Assembly: GCA_000729835.1 (NCBI GenBank)
Contig: JFHB01000291.1
Location: forward strand, 1-28,831
From: Atkinsonella hypoxylon
Taxonomy: Eukaryota > Ascomycota > Sordariomycetes > Hypocreales > Clavicipitaceae
Direction of reading: 5' to 3'
DNA length: 28,831 nucleotides
Part shown: positions 20,941-28,831 of the stretch, piece by piece
How positions within the stretch are numbered: the first letter of the stretch is position 1
Layout: the number at the start of each line of letters is the position of its first letter
Program-made: the position numbers and the translations under genes
The notes under the pieces: generated by a model
The model's input: the letters and a program-made list of their open reading frames with translations, nothing else
The model's database searches: none
What the model was told of the DNA's origin: nothing

Positions 20941-21940
20941 AGGAGCTTCTTATAGGAAGAAGAAGCAGTAGTAGGAGAATTACTACTAGAATTATTATTA
21001 GAGCTAGCTTCCTGTTGCTCTCTATCTTGCTAGATCTCTTAAGAACTATAGGCCTCGTTTAAGGGATCTAGACAGCTATTTCCTCCAATATCCAGCAACT
21101 TAGGATTTAGACCTTCTAAATCCCTGTTATTAGAAGGAATCTAACTAGGAGCCTGTTTAGGAACTAGAGCTAATAGCTCTATAGCATTGTTATTAGTATT
21201 ATCTTCTTCTTCTTTAAAATTAGATAATTCCTCGATTTAGCTATATTCCTTAGGATTAAAACTAGGCTGTTAAGGGATTTAAACCTCTATAGGATAACTA
21301 GCATTATAACTGCTATTATAACTATTGCTAGCTAGAAATCCTATATAAGAGAGATTAGCGTAGTTTTTATACACTCTAGGGGTCTCTTGATCAGCTATAT
21401 TACCTTTATTTTAGCTTTATTTTGCTTCACTATACCTAATAAATCTATTTAGAGTCTCTTGTTGCTTATCTATTTAAGCTTTTAGATTAGCTTAAACATT
21501 ATAGACTTACACTACTCTTTTAGAAGCTAATCTAGCTTCTTTTAGAGCCTTCTTAGCTATATAATCTTCTTTATTAGAAGAGAAATCTACTAGCTAAGGG
21601 GGGGACCTTACTGGACTAAAAAAGCTAGTAGCAGCTGTAGCTAGTGTACTAGAACTACTACCCCGTTTAGGGCTTATACTCTTTCCCTTACTTGTTCCTT
21701 TTAGTGCTATTTTAAAGGATTTTAATAGTTAATTTAACGCTCTTTATAGCTAATTATAGCTTAAATTACAGTGGAAAAGGTAGTAAATAACAGTAATAAC
21801 CTCTACTAGATATCAATAGATTGCTCTATTATAGGCCTAGAAGTGCCCTATATCTTTAGAAATTATACTAAGATTTTTCTCTAAATTCTTTTGTAATAGG
21901 TATAATAGGCTCTAAAGGCTGCATTATATCGCGATCTATA
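20941..21940 (-). pseudogene. Copia-2 gag C-terminus and protease region
   Basis: Still in the same frame, the sequence is low-complexity and Ser/Asn-rich: SSNNNSSSNSPTTASSSYKK (about 20945-21005) and GTSKGKSISPKRGSSSSTLA (about 21640-21700), with KEDYIAKKALKEARLASKRV between. Toward 21830 it reads YLVEVITVIYYLFHCNLSYN, possibly a gag fragment. One TGA near 21825 can derive from CGA. A gag-like start ATGCAGCC (minus strand, 21924) lies in another frame, so a frameshift or intron would be needed to join it. No convincing DSG protease motif was found. Confidence 0.6.
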
Positions 21941-22658
21941 TGTACATACAATTTATATAGCAGACTAGATTAATAAGCGGTCGCGAGGGGCATAAAACAT
22001 AGGTTCTAGCTATTTTTAGCTAAAAAATTCAGGAGATTCTTCTCTAATTAGGTTCTAATAAATTAGTAGAGACCTAAGTACAGCTAATTTAGGGATATTT
22101 AGCTAATTCCTACTTTAAAATCCTAACTAGTAGGATTACTATATAAATTAATTCTGCGACCGAAAACACAGGAATATCTACAATAAGAGCTGTTAGGCGT
22201 GCACTATAAATTGTAGTATAGCTACTAACAGAGGTGTATAGGGTGCACAATATACAAGATAATAGCATAACAACAAGCGATGCAGTGCAGTGCTAAGCTT
22301 ATTTCTTAATGGAAATAATTAATTAGGCAATGCTTAATAAAACGATTTATAGTGTAAATGTAATGTGTGTAGATATATATATTTTAATGTTGCGCAACAA
22401 TAGAACCTAGCTATTAAGAATAGCTTTAAAAGTGTATATATATAGGGTGTATAGGACTAGTGTAGGAGGCACAGGGTGGGCAGAATAAAAACACCAGTAT
22501 AGTAGCTAGCAATGTGTGTACAGCAGGTATTAATAGCTTCTAGTAAGCTACTAATAACAGCAATAGCTGCTAGCGTAGGTCTTAATATAGCTTCTAATGG
22601 GTAATACAGTACACAATAGTAGATTTTAGCGGGCTAACAGCTTGCAGATAGGTCTTCC
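21941..22658 (-). other. Copia-2 5' leader; no coding signal
   Basis: About 700 bp between the primer-binding site and the first gag-like sequence. It keeps more TGT, ACA, CGCG and GTGCAC words than the neighbouring elements, which suggests lighter mutation. It contains short GT-rich runs, but I found no frame or RNA structure that I can support. Confidence 0.5.
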
Positions 22659-22670
22659 GGGCTTATAACC
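22659..22670 (-). promoter_or_regulatory. Copia-2 primer-binding site: half-tRNA iMet type
   Basis: On the minus strand GGTTATAAGCCC follows the LTR end ATTTTCAAAA with zero spacing. The complement of the initiator tRNA-Met anticodon stem-loop (GGGCTCATAACC) is GGTTATGAGCCC, a match at 11 of 12 bases; the one mismatch is the G-to-A change (TGA to TAA) seen throughout the window. Drosophila copia primes from the 3' end of the 5' half of tRNA-iMet cleaved in the anticodon loop. The match is internal to the tRNA, not to its CCA end. Beyond these 12 bases complementarity is lost. Confidence 0.72.
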
Positions 22671-23370
22671 TTTTGAAAATAATAGGGATTATAGAACTAG
22701 ATATCTAAGAGGGTAGTAGTCTCTTAGATTTAGCACCTATAATTGCTCCTAGCAATTATTACGTAGTGGAAGCAGCAGCGGCCTAAATTAAGCTGTAGTG
22801 TATAGTATAGATTACGTAGAGGCAGTAGATAACTATAATAATAGTGGTATCTTATATTAAGAGCGCTATAACGAATAAGTTAGTAAGGGTAGAATCTTAA
22901 ATTTTTCCAGTCCCTTATAGACCCTCTAACTATATTAGCGGGCTGTAGTCGCTAGAAGGGGCTTATAAGCTACTTTATAATTTCCGCAAAAAGATTTACT
23001 ATATAAAAACAAAAAAATCGACTTACGGCTATACAAACGAGACGCCTATATATACAATTTAACAAATTCCACTAATAATAAGCAACCCTTATAAGCAACT
23101 CTATCCAACAATTATACTATTAGATAGCCCTAATTCTTAGCTTTTAAATAATATACTTCTTAAATTTCTACTATTGCTAGTTGTGGAGAAAATCGCAGTT
23201 AAAGTTGACTATAGGTTAGGCAACTTTGCCTTAGTCGATTCTAGATGTTTCGCATCTAGTAACAGCGATATCTCTACCAAAAATCAACGTAACAAGACCT
23301 AATAAGGGTCACGTGATAGAGCAACTAGTAGGCATAAAAATAGGCTATACAGGGTAGCTTATTTTTAACA
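22671..23370 (-). repeat. Copia-2 5' LTR
   Basis: 700 bp, homologous to 17090-17789. The inner part (22671 to about 22980) carries C-to-T and G-to-A changes (TATAGAACTAG, TAGTAGTCTC, AAATTAAGCTG). The outer part (about 23180-23370) keeps GTTGAC, GGCAAC, TTTCGCATC and CACGTGATAG. The end TTTTTAACA is followed by gypsy-2 coding sequence with no target duplication. Confidence 0.92.
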
Positions 23371-23371
23371 A

Positions 23372-25430
23372 TACTATTTAGCTAAGTTATCTCTAGCTTA
23401 ATGTAACTATACTATTTACAATAAGGAGCTTTTAGCAATAATATCTTACCTTAAAGCCTAAGCAGTAGAGTTATAGAGAGTAGTATACCTCTTTATAATC
23501 CTTACTAACTATAAGAATCTAGAATACTTTACGTCTCTATAAGAGATCTTTAAGCGTTAAGCTAGGTAGGTAGAGCTTCTCTTTCTCTTTAACTACTACC
23601 TATAATACTGCCTAGGGCTATAGGTAGAGCAACTAAATGCATTATTACAATAAGAGTAAGATTAAGATAGAGTAATACTATAGATAGGCTAGGTTCTCTA
23701 GCCTCTCTCTATTAGCTACCTTAATGCCCTCTATAGAGATAAGGAGGAGGAGGAGATTATAGAGAATATTGCAGTAGAAACAGCTAATAAAGTAACGCTA
23801 GAAAGTTAACTAGCTATAGCTTTATAAGTGCTAGCTAGAATAATGCTATTCCTAGATAAATACTTATAGAGCCTATAGAACTAAGGAGTGCAGAAAGACC
23901 TAGTATACCTAATAAGGTTAAATATAGTTTAAAAGAAGAAGAGAAGGTTTCTATTAGAGGTAAAAATATAAGAATAGATTGCAAACTACACCTTTAATGT
24001 ATAAGAGGCACTAGTTTATTAGGGCTGCCTCTAGGTCCTTAAGTATAAGCTATTAACTACTATACTAATATATAGAATATATAAGTTGCTAATATTAGGC
24101 TACCTAGGACAAAATACTATATTTTAGGCATTAATACGCAACTATTACTAGAATAGGCTGTCTTAAGATATTACTTAGTATATTTAAAACTACTATTATT
24201 ACAGCAGCTAAAAGAGTAAGAGGTTGCAGTAAGGCCTCTTGCAACCTATTCTAGCGCTAAATAGGTATTAGTTATAGATCTCTATAGATTTTATAATAGA
24301 TTTACTAGCACTAGACTAAGCTGCGCTCTCTTACTTAATAGTTATTACTAATTAACTCTTAAAGTATATATAGTTAAAGGCAATAACCTCTATAAAGGTA
24401 AAGGAATATATCTAGTAGTTTAAGCATTATTAGTAGCGTTTTTATAGATTCCTAAAATAAATTATCTCTAACTATAGTTTAGATTAATTAAGTACCTTTT
24501 AGACTACTCTCTATTGCCTTATTAGAATTAAATAATTACTGTTTATATTCTATTACCTATAAATAAACAGTAAAATAAAGAGAGTTAATTAGGAAGTATA
24601 AGTAATTCTATAGATTATAGTTACTTTTTTACAGTTTAACTAGCCTAAATATCTTCTTATATATTAACTAGCTATTAACAATAGGAATTCCTTAGTAACT
24701 AGTATAAGTTTAAACTAAGCAATATATAGATATAATATAGACTTTATCTAAAAGCTTATAGATAAAGAAGAGTCCTAAGTTTTATATAAGGGGTAGGCTT
24801 TAGTGTTCCTTAAACAGCTGTAAAAGAGTATAAATATTACTTAAGCTACAATTAACTTTACCTAATAGAGGCAGTAAGAGCAGTTAAATAGAAGCTATAA
24901 GCTAGTAGAACAGTATAAGGTAGAGAACTTAGTTTAGCTAATGCTCTATTATATTAAGATAAACTGCTTAAGTTAGAAGCTTAATTAGGTTATAGTAAAG
25001 TATATAGTTATAAATATACTAATACCTTTAACTATAAAGTTAAATATTCTACTAGGAATTTACCTAGTCTTCTATATTAATCTTATTAAGTAAGTAGCAA
25101 TAAACCTCTTACTTTTTTAGCAATTAGTAGACTTAAGGCCTAGTTTTAAGTTAACTATAATAAATATTAATCTATTCCTTAAGAAGTATAGAGTAAAAGA
25201 AATTCTAGCTACTAAAAACGCCTTAAGCTAAAAGAGACACTATTAAGTGCTTATTAAGGAAGTAGAATTTATTTAACCTATATAGAAGCTACTAAAGAAC
25301 TTCCTTAATATAGAGGTACTAGATTAATTTAAGTTATAGTAAAAAGACGCTTAATTTAATAATAAGCTTAGTAAAGGTATAGTAAAATTTTATATAGACT
25401 TTAATAATAACTTAGTTATCTTTAACTAAA
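23372..25430 (+). pseudogene. Gypsy-2: RNase H, integrase and chromodomain remnant of a Ty3/gypsy chromovirus
   Basis: One frame, starting at 23372, holds the 3' part of a gypsy pol. The end of RNase H reads YYLAKLSLA, YNKELLAIISYLKA and ILTNYKNLEYFTSL (family LTDHKNLEYF), to NALLQ at 23640. Integrase core blocks are SIDFIIDLLALD (first catalytic Asp at 24287-24289), IISNYSLD (family ISDRGSxF, Asp to Asn), NQEVQVILQII (catalytic Glu kept) and YQLAINNRNS. The C-terminus gives KRHY-VLIKEVEFI and NFLNIEVLD (about 25225-25320), which fits a chromodomain after restoring stops to Trp. RT and everything upstream are missing: the frame begins abruptly at the copia-2 boundary. The family differs from gypsy-1. 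Confidence 0.85.
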
Positions 25431-25478
25431 AATAAAGGAAAATAAACTCTTCTTTATAGAGGCCTATATAATTATTAT

Positions 25479-25495
25479 AAAAAAAAAAAAAAAAA
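25479..25495 (+). repeat. 17-base A run
   Basis: A single-base tract shortly after gypsy-2 coding ends, followed by AT-rich sequence. It could be a poly(A) trace of a retroposed RNA or simple AT-rich slippage. No 3' LTR of gypsy-2 was recognised around it. Confidence 0.5.
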
Positions 25496-25609
25496 TATAG
25501 AAAATATAGTAAAAATAAAAGAAATTTCTTAGTAAGTAGTAAAAGGGCGTTAATGCTTACAGTAAAGGGGTGTAGTTACTTAGAAGGCACTCTATTGCTC
25601 TTTAAGTAG

Positions 25610-27110
25610 TTTTAGAATAGAAGCTAAAGAAGCTATATAGCGTCCCTAAAGTAGTATAGAGGTAGGAGCTAGAATTATAGCGCTAGTAGATAGTGTAGAG
25701 GCTAAAGTAAGTAAGAATATAACTAGTGTTCTAGATTAAGGTTTTACGCTAATAGGTATAGGTAAAGATATAGTATCTTAAATAACTTAGTGCCTTAAGC
25801 GTAAAAGTATAGTCCTTAAAGGAAGAAAAATAGAAAAGAAAGAGGTAAAGGGAGTAATAAGCTAGATTAAGGTTATACACTCTAAGAATGCAGCTAGTAG
25901 CTACTATTGTAAGTAGTTTAAGCTTTTAAGCTCTACCTAAAGGTAGATATATTTCTAGTGTATTACCTTAAGGTTACTCTATAAGGGTAAAGGGGCAATA
26001 TATAGCAGTAAAGGGGCTTTATATAGCAGTAAGAGAGCAGTAGTAGTAAAGGTTAGTAGTGTACAGTAAGATATAAGTATAGGTAAAGGTAAAAATAAAA
26101 GTATAGTAATAGTAGTAGTAGTAGTAGGTATAAAGAGAAATAAGAAGTTATTATTAACTTCTATAGAGATATACTTATACTTATTAGGGTTAAACTTATT
26201 GTTCTTTAGAACAATAAAGGCTATAGTGCTTTTATAGTTAGTAGAAAAAGAGAGAGTAGATATAAAAGAACTATTAGTTTAAGTTATATAGTAAAAAGGA
26301 GAAAAGAGTATAATCTTCTCTTCTATATAATTAGCAGTAAGTATATTCTTAAGAATAAAGTTATAGTAGTTATATATATTTAAAAATTTATATATAAGGA
26401 TTATATAGTAGAAGAGCTAGCTAGTATAAAGGGGAATTAATATAAACTTAACTATAAAACCTTAGTTAGTAAGTTCTTATATCTAGGTAAAGTAATACTA
26501 TAGATAAGAATACCTAGTAAAGAGGCTAGAATTCTAAATGCAACCTTAATGCCTCTATATATATAGTTAGTATTCTCTCCTTTAGCTAAAATAATAGTTA
26601 TATAAGCTCTTCTTATAAAGGTTATTGCAGTATAGTATATAGATATCCTTAAGAATATTGCTATTAAATAGCTCTAAATTATCTAAGTCCCCTTATATAA
26701 GGAAACTATAGATATAGCAGTAGTAAGGAACTAATAGCACTATAGAAGTAGGAGCAGTAAAGGCGCTAGCGCTAGCAATATAACTACTAAAGTTCTAAAT
26801 ATACTTCTAATTAATAAAGGGATAGGCTATATATAAGCAAAGAGGTAGTGTACTTTAGGCTAATAAAACAATATTTTACGATTTTAATTAGTAAGCTATA
26901 GGCAGTTAGATAAATTCTATTTAGATATATTAAAAAGAGGTTCTTTTATATTAAAAGAAGCAGTAGTAGCTATATAGTAAAGTAAAGAATTTTAGGAAAC
27001 TACAATAGAATTATTTAGTTATAATAGAGAGGTAAGATAAAATATAAAGGAGAAAGAAAAAGATAAAGAAGGGAAAAGAGAAATTATTTATTTTTATATT
27101 AAAAGCAGCT
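25610..27110 (+). pseudogene. Unidentified decayed reading frame
   Basis: I do not recognise a family. From about 25610 to 26555 one plus-strand frame reads coherently with only TAA/TAG stops: ARIIALVDSVEAKVSKNITS, GFTLIGIGKDIVS, NAASSYYCK, KGKGAIYSSKGALYSSKRAV. From about 26560 to 27110 another frame is more coherent: LVFSPLAKIIVI, VPLYKETIDIAVVRN, RGSFILKEAVVAI and a basic tail near 27040-27070. The switch implies an indel, an intron or two genes. The first part repeats a short unit (GAIYSSKG/GALYSSKR at 25995-26035). It could be the body of an unclassified transposon or a duplicated host gene. It lies between gypsy-2 and the second gypsy-1 gag copy. Confidence 0.3.
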
Positions 27111-27120
27111 AAAAGTAAGC

Positions 27121-27238
27121 TACTAGTTTATTATATACTAAAAGGGTAATAACAACAATAACTGTTTATACCTTACTAGCTACTAGTTTACTGTACACTA
27201 AGGCAATAACACTAATAACAACTATTTACGCTCTACAC
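27121..27238 (+). repeat. 60-bp tandem duplication
   Basis: TACTAGTTTA starts at 27121 and again at 27181, and the two units align over nearly 60 bp with transitions and a small gap (TTATATACTAAAAGGGTAAT against CTGTACACTAAGGCAATAAC). The second unit is less mutated. It has no assigned function. Confidence 0.7.
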
Positions 27239-28207
27239 CCTTAACAACACCTCTTATATATAGATAGGTTATATATAGCTAATAACTGTTTATAATAGTA
27301 ATAGAGATAAGAAAGGGAGAGTGCCTTTTAGTTAAGAAGAGAAATTATTACGTAATAATTACTTAAAATATAGAGAACTTAAGTATATAGGCAGTTTACA
27401 CGCTAGTAACACTAGTATTATAGCCTATATCTATATAAGGATTAGCTCTTCTATACTAAATAGATAATTACTAGCTGTAGATAAAAGCTTATAAGATAAA
27501 GGTAAGTAGGGTGTCCTTAAACCTTAGGAGAGTATACTTAGGCAAAGGGGGTATAATAGTTCTATTTTAACGCAATTAATAGGCTAGCTAATAGGGTAAG
27601 GAACAGCTGTTGTAAGGGTGCTATAAGTAATTAGAGAGAGAAGGTAGAGCAGAAGTCTATTTATATATTAGCCCTATAGCGCTATATAAAGTATAAATAG
27701 TGCGTTAGTGCAGTAATAGAGCAGCTAGAATAAAGCGCCTAGTTATAGACGTTATATCTCTACTTTTTATAAGTAGGTAATAAAGGGAATATAAAGGGGA
27801 AAGGGATAGGGAATTAACTGTAATTTATAGCGCTTACTAAAGGTAATAAAGAGATTGTTATAGGGGCTAGAAGAAAAAGGAGGGTATATTATAGACTTAA
27901 GCCTTAGGCTTAGGTCTTTTAGTAGAGAGAGAACAGCAGAAGAGAGACAGTAATCTATATAGGTAAAGGGATAGAAGTAAACTGCATTTAACTAGAGGTT
28001 AGCTAGACTTCGCTAGGCCCTAGAGAAAGGACCTTAGCTATAGAGTATATACTAAAGGGGGCTCTTAAGGGAAGGGACCTACCCCTAGATATATAGTATA
28101 GAGGTATAGGGAGGCTTCCAGTCCCTTCTCTCTTTCCCTTTCCTCTCTATAATTATAGTTCTCATTATAGACGCTAGTTAGTAGCAGCTACTAGGCCAGT
28201 CCATTAC
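27239..28207. other. Purine-rich spacer, no gene recognised
   Basis: About 970 bp with scattered AGG/GGG-rich runs and many TAG/TAA in all frames. The last 150 bp (28050-28200) is less mutated (TTCTCA and CCAGTCC survive). It contains an imperfect inverted pair GGGAAGGGAC (28069-28078) and GTCCCTTCTC (about 28120-28130). I saw no LTR, RNA gene or coding frame that I can support. Confidence 0.4.
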
Positions 28208-28831
28208 ACTTACTTTATAAGTATAATCTTTATATCTTTAAACTTCTAGGTTAAATTATCTATTTAATCTTTTACTTCTAAAATAGGCTGCACAATTTCC
28301 TTAGCCTTATAACTAAAATCACTTATACTATAATACTTAGGACTTCTTCTGCCTAGAGGCATATAAAGGTAGTCCTTTCTATTATTATAGAGTTTAGAAT
28401 TGCGGTCTTCTAGCTCTATTCTAGCTTATATATACTAGCTAAGCTGCTCTAATAACTCCCTATAGGGTATTGCAATAAACTTAGCTCTAGTAACTTTTAT
28501 TTAATCTATAAAGCTAGTAAGTATAGCATCTAGTAAGGCCTTATAAATGTAATTAGACTAAGAGGTTACACTGCGCTATATATAGAGCTTAGCGCTAATT
28601 ATAGCAGCTTAATGTTCTTAAAGCTAATAGAAAGTGTTCTTTATAGTCCTTAAATAGTTTCTCTTTAGGTCTTTAAGCTTTTTATTAGCTTACTCCTTTT
28701 AATTCTAAGGAGTAGCTTTATACTAAAGTAAAAGCTGCTTCTTAGCTTCTTTTTAATTATATAAGGTATAAATAACCTTTATATACTTATAGATTAATAG
28801 GTTAATATAATAAATAAATATCTTCTATTAG
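28208..28831 (-). pseudogene. Second copy of gypsy-1 gag segment, cut by the window end
   Basis: Gap-free match to 14103-14726 in the same orientation. It keeps more C/G at variable sites, so it is the less mutated copy. The left boundary at 28208 is abrupt: 13548-14102 is not present to its left, so this copy is truncated or rearranged at that point. The element would continue beyond 28831 toward the gag N-terminus and 5' repeat. Confidence 0.8.

Larger units (their letters stand above)
17090..23370 (-). mobile_element. Copia-2: full-length Ty1/copia element, least decayed in the window
   Basis: This 6.28-kb element has two 700-bp LTRs, a primer-binding site next to the 5' LTR (22659-22670), a polypurine tract next to the 3' LTR (17790-17798), and a minus-strand gag-pol in one main frame from about 21830 to 18054. 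A solo LTR of the same family lies at 2289-2982. The bases outside the two ends differ (AGAGC left, ATACT right), and the left flank is gypsy-1 gag while the right flank is gypsy-2 RNase H. A rearrangement at or after insertion is therefore likely. Confidence 0.92.

Noticed and set aside
17090..23370. Treating the ~700-bp repeat as a MITE or SINE
   Set aside because: Two copies bracket a copia gag-pol with a primer-binding site and polypurine tract at the correct ends, and the third copy has 5-bp duplications. The repeat is an LTR.
25470..25500. Poly(A) tail of a LINE
   Set aside because: No LINE RT or endonuclease motif lies upstream; the preceding sequence is gypsy-2 integrase and chromodomain. 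The A run alone is not enough.
26100..26130. GTA-repeat microsatellite as a functional element
   Set aside because: A run of TAG/GTA triplets is visible but short and inside the unidentified coding-like stretch; it has no supporting context.

Overview
The window is a transposon graveyard. It looks like an AT-rich, repeat-induced-point-mutation (RIP) compartment of a filamentous ascomycete (Pezizomycotina). I see no intact host gene, tRNA, rRNA or CRISPR array. Three observations support this reading. Almost every recognisable protein frame is broken by TAA or TAG at sites that fit former Gln or Trp codons. The repeat copies compared differ essentially by C/T and G/A transitions. TCA, TGA, TGG and CCA are almost absent from the worst-hit stretches, while GCA, TGC, ACA and TGT persist. 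RIP is inferred; the species cannot be named from this sequence.

Layout, left to right. A 546-bp element bounded by 56-57-bp inverted terminal blocks sits at 111-656. It is a direct repeat of 15695-16182, and the pair probably forms the two LTRs of a minus-strand Ty3/gypsy element (gypsy-1). Gypsy-1 then runs backwards as gag (about 15660 to 13548), protease, RT, RNase H and integrase (7236 to about 3000), followed by an extra unidentified coding-like stretch (2288 to about 660). Two copia insertions interrupt it. One is a solo LTR at 2289-2982 with 5-bp target duplications ATTAT. The other is a full-length plus-strand Ty1/copia element (copia-1, 7237-13547) with 315-bp LTRs and target duplications GTAGT. 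The gypsy-1 frame reads on across the copia-1 insertion point.

The 5' end of gypsy-1 faces a second, inverted copy of the same sequence, giving a palindrome with arms of about 0.91 kb (15216-16126 and 16183-17089). Its 56-bp spacer is the terminal block itself. The inverted copy is cut off at 17090 by a second full-length copia element (copia-2, minus strand, 17090-23370, 700-bp LTRs). Copia-2 has the least damaged polyprotein in the window. Its primer-binding site abuts the LTR and matches the anticodon arm of initiator tRNA-Met, as in Drosophila copia half-tRNA priming.

On the other side of copia-2 lies a different Ty3/gypsy element (gypsy-2, plus strand). It starts in the middle of RNase H and continues through integrase to a chromodomain-like end (23372 to about 25430). 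Copia-2 has no matching target duplication, so its flanks probably come from different loci. From 25.5 to 28.2 kb there is an unidentified decayed reading frame, a 60-bp tandem duplication and little else. The window closes inside a second copy of the gypsy-1 gag segment (28208-28831).

The most informative signal is the mutation pattern in the LTR pairs. In both copia elements the outward-facing ends of the LTRs are nearly unmutated, while the inward-facing parts carry the transitions.
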